From: Propionibacteriales bacterium
GTDB lineage: Bacteria; Actinomycetota; Actinomycetes; Propionibacteriales; Nocardioidaceae
NCBI GenBank assembly: GCA_026392415.1
Contig: JAPLCC010000017.1
Span: 62,001-126,000, forward strand
Direction: 5' to 3'
Length of the DNA stretch: 64,000 nt
Part shown: positions 7,331-15,281 of the stretch, in pieces
How positions within the stretch are numbered: position 1 is the first letter of the stretch
Layout: each line of letters starts with the position of its first letter
Notes under the pieces: model-generated
What the model saw: only the letters and a program-made list of their open reading frames with translations
Told to the model about the DNA's origin: nothing
Database searches by the model: none
Translations under genes and position numbers: made by a program

Positions 7331-9247
7331 TCAGTGGCCGCACTGACAGTCGCCACCACAGCACCCGCCGGCCTTCGGTGGCGAGGGTGGCACGTCGAGT
7401 GACGGATTCTGGTCGAAGAACCCGAACGGCTTGAGCCAGAACGACACCGTGTCGGCGGGCATGACCGGCCAGTCCTCCACCCGGGTGATGTGGTGGATGC
7501 CGAAGACGTACCAGAGCACCACGTCGGTGTTCTCGAGCGGCTCGTCGTCGGCGATCCAGCGGGTCATCCCGGTGTCGACCGTCGACTGGGTCGGGTAGTC
7601 GCCGGCCGGCCAGCGCTCGCGCTCGTGCTGGCGGGTCACCCACACGGTGTGGCCGATCACCGGAGCCCGCAGGAACTGCACGGTGTCCGGATCCATCAGT
7701 GCGGGGATCGATGCGCTCGGCACCAGCTTGTAGCTCGGGTGGGTCCCGTGCCGGTTCGTCTTGTTGGGGTTGATGACCTTCCACGACCGCTGGCGCTGCC
7801 AGTCGAAGTCGCGCCCGGCCTCGGCCTCGCTGCGGATCGGGGTCGCCTTCGTGACGATCGCGAGACCGTACGGGTTGTCCGCCGAGACCGGCAGCGCCTC
7901 GGAGTCGACCTCCATCACCGTGTTGCCGTCGCCGTCGATGTCGAGATCCAGTCGGGCCACCAGGAAGTGCTGGTGGAACGGTGCGTAGGTGAACTTGTCG
8001 ATCACCGTTCCCGTGGCTGGGGGACCGTCCAGCTCGTCGTACGGCGTGCTCACCATGATCCCGGTGGCGCGCACCTCGCACTCGATGTTGCCGTCCTGGT
8101 AGAAGCGCCAGTAGACGAGGTACTCGTAGTTCGCGACCGTCGCGTGGAACGACACGACCATGCGCCGCATCCGCCTGACCTCTGCGCCGGTGTGGCCGTC
8201 GACGTGCTTCCACAGGACCGCGTTGTCCTCCTCGTGCAGGCAGATCGCGTTCTTGATCACGTACGGCTCACCGAGGGAGTCGTGCAGCACCGCGTCGACG
8301 TACCGGATCTCTCCGAGGCAGTCGCAGCCGAGCTCGAGCGAGGTGGTCATGAAGCCCAGACCCCACTCGCCGATGTCGTACGCCGTGCGCCGGTGGTGCT
8401 CCCACGAAGGGTCGCGGTACGGGACGATCATCTCCGCGAAGGACATTCGGTTCGCGATCTCGCGGCCGTCGTACGACACCTGGTGGATGGTCAGCGCCTC
8501 GCGGAAGTTGAAGCCCAGCCGGATCGACCACTTCTGCCACGTCAGCTCGTTGCCCTCGATGGTGAACGACACGCCGTCGGGCTGGGTGATCTCCAGCGGC
8601 TTCAGGTCGGTGCGCAGCGTGCCGGTCCACGGGCCGGGGGCGTACTCCGCGTCGACGTCCGGCATGCCGGGGTTGGGGCCCTCGTCGATCTGGAGCAGCT
8701 CGTTGGTGTTCATGTCGACGATCAGCTTCAGGCCCGGGACCGGGTGGGCGTAGGGGTTCCCCTCAGGGGTCGCACGCGCCCAGATGTCGCACCAGCCGAG
8801 CCGCCGGTCGCGCCACTGCTCGGGCATCTGGGCGCCGGCGTAGGTCCAGGCATCGACGAGGATCAGGCTCATGTCGGTGAGCCCGCGCTGGGCCAGGGCC
8901 GCGATCACGTCCGGGTGCTCGCGCATCGCCACGTCGCAGTCGTGCCACTCGTCGACCGTGAAGTTGGGGGTCACGCCCGGGACATGGGTCCAGGAGGTGA
9001 CGGAGTCGGCCACCAGGTCGACGGCCGCTTCGTAGGCCTGGTTGTCCGCGCGGCTCCACAACACGGCCAGGGCCGAACGGGGGACGGGATCACCGGCGCG
9101 CCACGCCTTGACGTCGGCCTTGGGCGGTTCCAGCAGCTCGATCCCGGCGTAGCGCCAGCCGTCCCCGACGCCGTTGTCGCGCCGCAGAACCGCGGCCACC
9201 TGACGGAACTCGTCCTCGTTCAACGGCTCAAGCGGATGCTGCGGCAT
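7331..9247 (-). CDS. Copper-containing primary amine oxidase (TPQ enzyme)
   Basis: A 638-aa copper amine oxidase that converts a primary amine, oxygen and water to aldehyde, hydrogen peroxide and ammonia. The cofactor motif NYEY is at 373-376, with Tyr374 the precursor of topaquinone. The catalytic-base Asp is Asp291 in AYDIGEWG. Two copper ligands form His425-Gln-His427, and the third is probably in the C-terminal GIHHITRVEDWP segment. The long SLELGCDCLGEI block is typical of the family. The protein ends in an unusual cysteine cluster, GGCCGGDCQCGH, which may bind metal. ATG at 9247 is chosen over the upstream open frame because the family homology begins there. The gene is divergent from an aldehyde dehydrogenase that could oxidise its product. 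Confidence 0.93.
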   Translation of the reverse strand: MPQHPLEPLNEDEFRQVAAVLRRDNGVGDGWRYAGIELLEPPKADVKAWRAGDPVPRSALAVLWSRADNQAYEAAVDLVADSVTSWTHVPGVTPNFTVDEWHDCDVAMREHPDVIAALAQRGLTDMSLILVDAWTYAGAQMPEQWRDRRLGWCDIWARATPEGNPYAHPVPGLKLIVDMNTNELLQIDEGPNPGMPDVDAEYAPGPWTGTLRTDLKPLEITQPDGVSFTIEGNELTWQKWSIRLGFNFREALTIHQVSYDGREIANRMSFAEMIVPYRDPSWEHHRRTAYDIGEWGLGFMTTSLELGCDCLGEIRYVDAVLHDSLGEPYVIKNAICLHEEDNAVLWKHVDGHTGAEVRRMRRMVVSFHATVANYEYLVYWRFYQDGNIECEVRATGIMVSTPYDELDGPPATGTVIDKFTYAPFHQHFLVARLDLDIDGDGNTVMEVDSEALPVSADNPYGLAIVTKATPIRSEAEAGRDFDWQRQRSWKVINPNKTNRHGTHPSYKLVPSASIPALMDPDTVQFLRAPVIGHTVWVTRQHERERWPAGDYPTQSTVDTGMTRWIADDEPLENTDVVLWYVFGIHHITRVEDWPVMPADTVSFWLKPFGFFDQNPSLDVPPSPPKAGGCCGGDCQCGH

Positions 9248-9334
9248 GTGTGGTTCCCATCGACTCGCCCCTCGGAGACGCCTAGCCTGATCGCAAGCGG
9301 GCCGGTGCGCAACAGAATGGGCGAGGGAGCAGAC

Positions 9335-10789
9335 ATGGCGGAGAAGAAGGTCTTCCACAACATCATCAACGGCAAGGTCGTCGAATCTGCCTCGGGATCG
9401 ATGATGGACGTGATCAATCCGTCGACGGGCGAGGTCTATGCCTGTGCCCCCAACTCCGACGAGCGCGACGTCGACCTTGCCTTCCAGGCGTCCGCCGCGG
9501 CGTTCGAGAGCTGGCGCTGGACGACGCCGAGCGAACGGCAGCGAGCCCTGCTCAAGCTGGCCGACGTGATCGAGGAGAACGCCGAAGAGCTGGTGGCGAT
9601 CGAATCCGAGAACACGGGCAAGCCGATGTCACTGACGATGTCGGAGGAACTTCCACCGATGGTCGACCAGATCCGGTTCTTCGCCGGTGCCGCCCGGGTC
9701 CTCGAGGGCCGGTCGTCGGGGGAGTACCTCAAGGGTTTCACCTCGACCATCCGTCGCGAGCCGGTCGGACCGGTTGCCCAGGTCGCTCCGTGGAACTACC
9801 CGATGATGATGGCGGTCTGGAAGTTCGCGCCGGCCCTCGCGGCCGGCTGCACGGTGGTGCTCAAGCCGTCGGACACGACGCCGGCGTCGTCGTACTGGAT
9901 GGTCGAGAAGATGCAGGAGATCTTCCCGCCGGGTGTGTGCAACCTGGTCTGCGGCGACCGTGACACGGGCGCCGCCCTGACGACGCACAAGGTGCCCCAA
10001 CTGGTGTCGATCACCGGCTCGACCCGAGCAGGAATGGCCGTCGCCGCCGCCGCCGCGACGGACCTCAAGCGCGCCCACCTCGAGCTGGGTGGCAAGGCGC
10101 CGGTCGTCGTCTTCGACGACGTCGACATCGCCGCCGCTGTCGAGGGCATCTCGGTCGCCGGGCTCTTCAACGCCGGCCAGGACTGCACGGCGGCCACCCG
10201 GGTCATCGTCCAGGCCGGTGTGTACGACGAGTTCACGGCCGCGCTCACGGCGGCAGCCGCCGCTACGCGGACCGGCTACGACCCCGCTGACGAGGACATC
10301 CTCTACGGCCCGATCAACAACGCCACCCAGCTGGCGCACATCGGCGGACTGGTCGACCGGACGCCCAGCCATGCGCGGGTGGCCACGGGCGGCAACCGGG
10401 TCGACCGCGGAGGTTACTTCTACGAACCCACGGTGGTCGCCGACCTGCGCCAGGACGACGAACTGATCCGCACCGAGGTGTTCGGTCCGGTGATCACCGT
10501 CCAGAAGTTCGGTGACGAGGACGAGGCGCTGCGGATGGCCAACGACAGCGTCTACGGTCTCTCGTCATCGGTGTGGACCTCGGACGTCGGCACTGCGGCG
10601 CGGATGTCGGCCCGGCTCGACTTCGGCTGCGTGTGGGTCAACACCCACATCCCGCTGGCCGCGGAGATGCCCCACGGCGGGTTCAAGCACTCCGGGTACG
10701 GCAAGGACCTCTCGATGTACGGGCTGGAGGACTACACCCGGATCAAGCACGTGATGCTGCACCACGGCTTCGAAGGGCCCACCGGCTGA
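9335..10789 (+). CDS. Aldehyde dehydrogenase, aminobutyraldehyde/betaine-aldehyde type
   Basis: A 484-aa NAD(P)-dependent aldehyde dehydrogenase. Visible landmarks are PWNYPMMMAVWKFAPALAAG, the cofactor loop GSTRAGM, the general base Glu in LELGGKAP, and the nucleophile Cys in NAGQDCTAATR. The subgroup that oxidises 4-aminobutanal to GABA has similar features. The long open frame starts far upstream inside the amine oxidase region. ATG at 9335 is preferred because GAGGGAG lies 5 bases before it; ATG at 9317 is a weaker in-frame alternative. Divergent from the copper amine oxidase and followed by an amine permease, it probably takes the aldehyde from putrescine oxidation to GABA. Confidence 0.92.
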   Translation: MAEKKVFHNIINGKVVESASGSMMDVINPSTGEVYACAPNSDERDVDLAFQASAAAFESWRWTTPSERQRALLKLADVIEENAEELVAIESENTGKPMSLTMSEELPPMVDQIRFFAGAARVLEGRSSGEYLKGFTSTIRREPVGPVAQVAPWNYPMMMAVWKFAPALAAGCTVVLKPSDTTPASSYWMVEKMQEIFPPGVCNLVCGDRDTGAALTTHKVPQLVSITGSTRAGMAVAAAAATDLKRAHLELGGKAPVVVFDDVDIAAAVEGISVAGLFNAGQDCTAATRVIVQAGVYDEFTAALTAAAAATRTGYDPADEDILYGPINNATQLAHIGGLVDRTPSHARVATGGNRVDRGGYFYEPTVVADLRQDDELIRTEVFGPVITVQKFGDEDEALRMANDSVYGLSSSVWTSDVGTAARMSARLDFGCVWVNTHIPLAAEMPHGGFKHSGYGKDLSMYGLEDYTRIKHVMLHHGFEGPTG

Positions 10790-10790
10790 G

Positions 10791-10830
10791 GGTCTCGAGA
10801 CGGTTGCTGCGCAACCTCCTCGACCAACGG
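10791..10830. repeat. Palindromic intergenic repeat between convergent genes, likely terminator
   Basis: Nested symmetry fills the gap between two convergent genes. An inner stem GGTTGC-TGC-GCAACC is at 10802-10816, and the flanking TCGAG (10795-10799) pairs with CTCGA (10819-10823). I recall very similar GGTCTCGAGACGG-type elements in many intergenic positions of Nocardioides genomes. No second copy was seen in this window. It may act as a bidirectional terminator, although there is no T run. Confidence 0.5.
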
Positions 10831-12384
10831 TCAGTCGGGCGCCTTCACGGGGGTGTCGTGATGCAGCGTGTCGCCGTGGAAGAACGGCTTCTGCTCGGCC
10901 CTCCGTGAGATCAGGAACATCACCGGCAGCCCGAGCAGGATCGTGCCCATGCCGAACAGGAACACGCTGCCGATCTCCCAGTCCGGGCCGGGAACCGTCC
11001 AGGCGCCGACGTATCCGTAGTCGGCGGACAGCATGTCCTTGGCGCTCTTGAAGAACGCGAAGGTCAGCATCAGCGCGCCGGTCAGCGGCAAGATCCCCTT
11101 GATCCACAGGTCCTTGCCGCCCTTGAGGATGTCCGCGCGGAAGTACCAGACGCAGGCATAGGCGGTGATCCCGTAGTAGAAGGCGATCATCAGTCCGATG
11201 GCGAGCAGCACGTCGCCGTACACGTTCTCGCCCATCAGGCTGAGGGCGACGTAGATCGCGATGGCGAGGGTGCCGATCGCGAACGTCGAGAAGGACGGCG
11301 TCGCGAACCTCGGGTGCACCCGGGCGAACTGCGACTGGATGGCGCGGTAGACGCCCATCGCCAGCGTGCCGCGGGCAGCCGGCAGGATCGTGGTCTGCGT
11401 CGACGCCACGGCCGAGACCAGCACGGCCAGCAACACGATCCAGTCCCACTGACCCAGCACCGGATGACCGATCGCGCTGAACACGTCGTCGGCATTCGCC
11501 TCGTTGCCGAGCCCGATGCCGGTGGTGCCGACACCGGCGTAGGAGACAGCCGCCAGTGTCGTCAGGAGGTAGGTCGCCAGCAGGATGAACGTGGCCGCGA
11601 CGGCCGCCTTGCCGGGGGTGTTGCCCTTGTCCTTGGTCTCCTCGTTGAGGGACAGGATCGTGTCCCAGCCCCAGTAGATGAAGATCATCAGGAGCATGCC
11701 CTCGGTGAGCGCGGCCCAGCCGCCACCGCCGTCGGCGAAGAACTCCATCGGGTTGAACCACGACGCCTCGATGTCGATCGAGCTGCCCGGGCGGTCGCCG
11801 CCGAAGATCGCGATGAACGCGACGACGACCAGGATGCCGAGGGCGAGGTACTGGATCGCGACCAGGACGTTCTGCAGCCAGTTCGCGATCTCGATGCCGC
11901 GGTAGGACACCCAGGTCATCGTCGCGATGAAGACCACGCCGAGCACCGTCACCCAGAACGTGCTGTCGGCCAGGTCGTCGGCGTTGAAGAGCAGGAAGGT
12001 GTACTGGGCTGCGACCTGGGCCAGGTTGGCCAGCACGATGATCCCGGCCATCGCCAGCACCCAGCCGGAGAACCACCCGGTGCGCGGACCGAAGGCCTTC
12101 GTCACCCACGTGAACGTGGTGCCGCAGTCGGGGATCACCTTGTTGAGCTCGCGATACGCGTACGCCGTCAACAGCATCGGGATGAAACCGAGGATCACCG
12201 CGACGGGCGCCAGGACCCCGGTCGCGATGACGACGTACCCCAGCGTGGCCGCCAAGGAGTACGCCGGGGCCACGGAGGCGAGTCCGATCACCAGGGTGCC
12301 GGTGAAGGTCAGCGAGTCACCGCTGAGTCCCTTGTCGGCGCCGGTGTCGTGGGCAGAAGGCTCTTCACGGGCCGCTGTCGACAT
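10831..12384 (-). CDS. APC superfamily amino acid/amine permease
   Basis: A 517-aa integral membrane transporter with about 12 hydrophobic segments. The first (LTFTGTLVIGLASVAPAYSL) contains the glycine-rich unwound helix of the APC family, and conserved LNKVIPDCGTTFTWVTKAFG follows. The C-terminal tail is hydrophilic. Family members move amino acids or polyamines by proton or sodium coupling. Placement between an aminobutyraldehyde-type dehydrogenase and a FAD amine oxidase points to uptake of putrescine, GABA or a related amine; this is inference. It is divergent from the FAD oxidase at 12510, and the intervening region has a direct repeat that may regulate both. A GAGG-rich stretch precedes ATG 12384. 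Confidence 0.88.
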   Translation of the reverse strand: MSTAAREEPSAHDTGADKGLSGDSLTFTGTLVIGLASVAPAYSLAATLGYVVIATGVLAPVAVILGFIPMLLTAYAYRELNKVIPDCGTTFTWVTKAFGPRTGWFSGWVLAMAGIIVLANLAQVAAQYTFLLFNADDLADSTFWVTVLGVVFIATMTWVSYRGIEIANWLQNVLVAIQYLALGILVVVAFIAIFGGDRPGSSIDIEASWFNPMEFFADGGGGWAALTEGMLLMIFIYWGWDTILSLNEETKDKGNTPGKAAVAATFILLATYLLTTLAAVSYAGVGTTGIGLGNEANADDVFSAIGHPVLGQWDWIVLLAVLVSAVASTQTTILPAARGTLAMGVYRAIQSQFARVHPRFATPSFSTFAIGTLAIAIYVALSLMGENVYGDVLLAIGLMIAFYYGITAYACVWYFRADILKGGKDLWIKGILPLTGALMLTFAFFKSAKDMLSADYGYVGAWTVPGPDWEIGSVFLFGMGTILLGLPVMFLISRRAEQKPFFHGDTLHHDTPVKAPD

Positions 12385-12439
12385 TCGACCTCGACCTCCC
12401 CTCCGGGGTAGGTGCGTGACGGGTTCGCGCTGCGACGAC

Positions 12440-12481
12440 TGTATTCCCGGGCAAGGCCGCTGCGGTGTATTCCCGGTAAAG
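12440..12481 (+). promoter_or_regulatory. Direct-repeat operator candidate between permease and oxidase
   Basis: Two copies of TGTATTCCCGGNNAAG occur at 12440-12455 and 12466-12481, 26 bases apart start to start (about 2.5 helical turns). The second copy covers the expected -35 position of the promoter at 12497. The region is divergent, so a regulator bound here could act on both the permease and the FAD oxidase. No regulator gene lies beside it. Confidence 0.5.
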
Positions 12482-12496
12482 ACTTCTGTGCGCCCC

Positions 12497-12502
12497 TACG
12501 AT
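12497..12502 (+). promoter_or_regulatory. -10 element of a probable leaderless promoter
   Basis: TACGAT fits TANNNT and is followed by 7 bases and then GTG at 12510, the geometry of a leaderless transcript. The upstream ATG at 12501 overlaps the -10 element itself, which argues against it as the start. Confidence 0.5.
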
Positions 12503-12509
12503 GCTGAAT

Positions 12510-13910
12510 GTGCCGCGTCCCGCCGTCACCGCCCTTGCCCACGCCGAGCCGTCGGTCTTCTGGCTCGACGACCCGGCGGCGCCCCTCGCGCAGCCGATGC
12601 TGACGACCGACGTGGCGGCAGATCTGGTGGTCGTGGGCGGGGGCTACACCGGCCTGTGGGCCGCGCTGCAGGCCAAGGAGGCCGACCCGACACGCGACGT
12701 CGTGCTGCTCGAGGCGCAGACGATCGGCTGGGCCGCCTCCGGCCGCAACGGAGGGTTCTGCGCGGCGAGCCTCACGCACGGCGAGGCCAACGGTCTGGAC
12801 CGGTTCGCCGACGAGTTCGCCGTGTTGCAGCGGATGGGGGCAGCGAACCTCGACGGGATCGAGGACACCCTGCGGCGGCACCGGATCGACGCCGAGTTCG
12901 AGCGCACCGGTGAGATCGACTTCGCGGTCGCGCCGTGGCAGGTCGAGGACCTGCAGCAGCTCGTCGCCCTGATCCGCGAGCACGGCGGCAACGTCGAGTT
13001 CCTGGAGCAGGAGCGGGCGCGCGCGTTCGTCGACTCGCCGACCTACCTCGCAGGCATGCACGACCCCGATGGGGTGGCGATGGTCCATCCGGGCAAGCTG
13101 GCCTGGGGCCTGAAGCGTGCCTGCCTCGACCTCGGCGTCCGGATCCACGAGCACACCGAGGCGAGCGCCATCGAGAAGGACGGTGCGCAGCTGCGGCTGC
13201 GGACGGCGTACGGCTCGGTGCGGGCGCCGAAGGTGGTGCTGGGCACCAACGTCTTCACGGGCCTGCTCAAGCGGTTGCACCACTACGTCGTCCCGGTCTA
13301 CGACTACGTCCTGGTCACCGAGCCGCTCTCGGACGCCCAGCTCGCGTCGATCGGCTGGCAGGGGCGTCAGGGACTGGCCGATTCGGCGAACCAGTTCCAC
13401 TACTACCGGCTCACCGCGGACAACCGCATCCTGTGGGGCGGGTACGACGCGGTCTACCACTACGGCAGTCGGGTGCGCGCGGAGTACGAGCACCGCCCGG
13501 CGACGTACGGCCTGCTCGCGGAGCAGTTCTTCGAGACCTTCCCGCAGCTCGCGGGACTGTCCTTCACGCACCGCTGGGCGGGCGCCATCGATGCCTGCAC
13601 CCGGTTCACCGCCTTCTGGGGGCAGGCGTACGGCGGCCGGCTGGCCTACGTCGCCGGCTACACCGGGCTCGGTGTCGCGTCGACCCGCTTCGGCGCCCAG
13701 GTGCTGCTCGACCTGGTCGACGGACTCGACACCGAACGGACCCGACTGGACTTCGTGCGCAGCAAGCCGCTCCCGTTCCCGCCCGAGCCGTTGCGCTACG
13801 CCTCGATCATGGCGACCAAGTGGTCGATCGAGCGGGCGGACCTGCACGACGGCCGGCGCAATTTGTGGCTGCGAACGCTCGACAGGTTCGGTCTGGGTTT
13901 CGATTCATGA
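12510..13910 (+). CDS. FAD-dependent amine oxidoreductase (DAO fold, PuuB-like)
   Basis: About 466 aa from the leaderless GTG at 12510 (469 from ATG 12501). The DAO-fold FAD motif DLVVVGGGYTGLWAALQA is near residues 33-50, followed by AASGRNGGFC, a pattern of the gamma-glutamylputrescine oxidase/PuuB subgroup where FAD is bound. The C-terminus carries the second FAD strand (YVAGYTGLGVASTRFGAQ). The family oxidises secondary or primary amines to imines with release of peroxide. Next to a polyamine-type permease and a GABA aminotransferase, a substrate such as putrescine, gamma-glutamylputrescine or another short amine is likely. No gamma-glutamylputrescine synthetase is visible here, so the substrate form is open. 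The monoamine oxidase gene follows after 9 bases. Confidence 0.85.
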   Translation: MPRPAVTALAHAEPSVFWLDDPAAPLAQPMLTTDVAADLVVVGGGYTGLWAALQAKEADPTRDVVLLEAQTIGWAASGRNGGFCAASLTHGEANGLDRFADEFAVLQRMGAANLDGIEDTLRRHRIDAEFERTGEIDFAVAPWQVEDLQQLVALIREHGGNVEFLEQERARAFVDSPTYLAGMHDPDGVAMVHPGKLAWGLKRACLDLGVRIHEHTEASAIEKDGAQLRLRTAYGSVRAPKVVLGTNVFTGLLKRLHHYVVPVYDYVLVTEPLSDAQLASIGWQGRQGLADSANQFHYYRLTADNRILWGGYDAVYHYGSRVRAEYEHRPATYGLLAEQFFETFPQLAGLSFTHRWAGAIDACTRFTAFWGQAYGGRLAYVAGYTGLGVASTRFGAQVLLDLVDGLDTERTRLDFVRSKPLPFPPEPLRYASIMATKWSIERADLHDGRRNLWLRTLDRFGLGFDS

Positions 13911-13919
13911 GGAGGCACC

Positions 13920-15281
13920 GTGCAGCGTGACGCCGATGTGGTCGTGGTCGGAGCCGGCCTGTCCGGGCTGATCGCTGCACGCGAGGTCCTGCGCGCCGGA
14001 TTCGAGCCCGTGGTTCTCGAGGCGAGCGATCGCATCGGTGGCCGGATCCTGACCGAGGAGCCGCTGCCCGGGGTGTTCCTCGAGCTCGGTGCGCAGTGGA
14101 TCGGCGACACCCATCACCGGATGGCCGCGCTGGCCGAGGAGTTCGGGATCGGGCTCTACCCCCAGTTCGAGGCCGGCGAGACGTCGTACGAGTTCGCGGG
14201 CGAGGTGCTGCGCGGCGAGGCGTTCCACAGCAAGTACGCCGCGGACCTGGCCGCTGTCGAAGGGGTCCTGCGCGAGCTCGACCGGATGGCGGCCAGCGTC
14301 TCGGTCGCCGAGCCGTGGGCGGCGCCCAGCGCTGATGAGTGGGACCGGATCTCCGTCGGCCAGTGGTACGACGCGCAGGGGTTGTCGCCCCTCGGCCGGG
14401 AGCTGCTCGAGATCTGCACGGTCGGCATCCTCGCCGTCCCGACGGTCGAGGTGTCGTTGCTCGGACTCCTCGTCAACGTGGTGACCTGCGGCGTGACCGC
14501 TGACCTGCTGTCCGAGTCCGAGGGCGGCGCGCAGACGCAGCGGTTCGTCGGCGGCACTGCGTTGATCCCCCAGAAGGTCGCCGAGTCGCTGGGCGACCGG
14601 GTGGTGCTCGACTCGCCGGTGCTCACCATCGACCACTCGTCCGATCGGGTCACGGTGACCTGCCGCGGGGGACTGGTCGCCACCGGACGGCAGGTGATCG
14701 TGGCCGTGGCGCCCACCCTCGCCGGCCGGATCATGTACGACCCGCCCCTGCCCGCGAAGCGCGACCAGTTGACCCAGCGGATGCCGCAGGCATCGGCGCA
14801 CAAGATGTTCGCGGTCTACGACGAGCCGTTCTGGCGTGCCGACGGACTCAACGCCCAGCTGATCTCGTCGGTGGGGCCGGCCCGGATGTCGAACGACGCC
14901 TGCATGCCCGAGGAGTCCAACGGCCCCGGGATCATCCTCGGCTTCCTCGAGGGTGAGAACGCGCGCGTGGAAGGGCGTTGGCCCGCCGAGCAACGCCAGG
15001 CAGCGTTCCGCGACGAGCTCGCCCGCCACTTCGGACCCCGGGCCGCGCGCCCCGAACTGATCGTGGAGGGCGGTTGGGCGGACAAGGAGTGGACTCGCGG
15101 CTGCTACAACGCCAACCCCGGGCCCTGCGGCTGGATCCACTTCGGCGACGCCCTCGCCGCAGCGGTCGGCCCGATCAAGTGGGCCGCCACCGAGACGGCG
15201 CTGGAGTGGAGCGGCTACATGGAGGGAGCCGTGGACGCAGGGGAGCGCGCCGCCCGGGAAGTCCTCGCCGACCTCGGCTAA
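13920..15281 (+). CDS. Flavin monoamine oxidase family protein
   Basis: A 453-aa flavin amine oxidase. The N-terminus has the dinucleotide motif DVVVVGAGLSGLIAAREVL and the continuation VLEASDRIGGRI, which marks the monoamine oxidase/polyamine oxidase family. A conserved LELGAQWIGD follows, and the C-terminal FAD-contact segment is TALEWSGYMEGAVDAGERAA. It oxidises a primary or polyamine substrate to an aldehyde with hydrogen peroxide. GTG at 13920 has AGGAGG 4 bases upstream. It is the second gene of a plus-strand pair with the DAO-fold oxidase, which makes three chemically different amine oxidases within 8 kb. It overlaps the convergent aminotransferase by 4 bases. Confidence 0.9.
   Translation: MQRDADVVVVGAGLSGLIAAREVLRAGFEPVVLEASDRIGGRILTEEPLPGVFLELGAQWIGDTHHRMAALAEEFGIGLYPQFEAGETSYEFAGEVLRGEAFHSKYAADLAAVEGVLRELDRMAASVSVAEPWAAPSADEWDRISVGQWYDAQGLSPLGRELLEICTVGILAVPTVEVSLLGLLVNVVTCGVTADLLSESEGGAQTQRFVGGTALIPQKVAESLGDRVVLDSPVLTIDHSSDRVTVTCRGGLVATGRQVIVAVAPTLAGRIMYDPPLPAKRDQLTQRMPQASAHKMFAVYDEPFWRADGLNAQLISSVGPARMSNDACMPEESNGPGIILGFLEGENARVEGRWPAEQRQAAFRDELARHFGPRAARPELIVEGGWADKEWTRGCYNANPGPCGWIHFGDALAAAVGPIKWAATETALEWSGYMEGAVDAGERAAREVLADLG

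Noticed and set aside
7490..9316. Long plus-strand frame leading into the aldehyde dehydrogenase
   Set aside because: This part is antisense to the copper amine oxidase and lacks family similarity; the dehydrogenase starts at 9335.
11314..12411. 365-codon plus-strand frame opposite the permease
   Set aside because: The permease on the minus strand has clear membrane helices and family motifs; the plus frame is His/Asp/Arg-rich without motifs.
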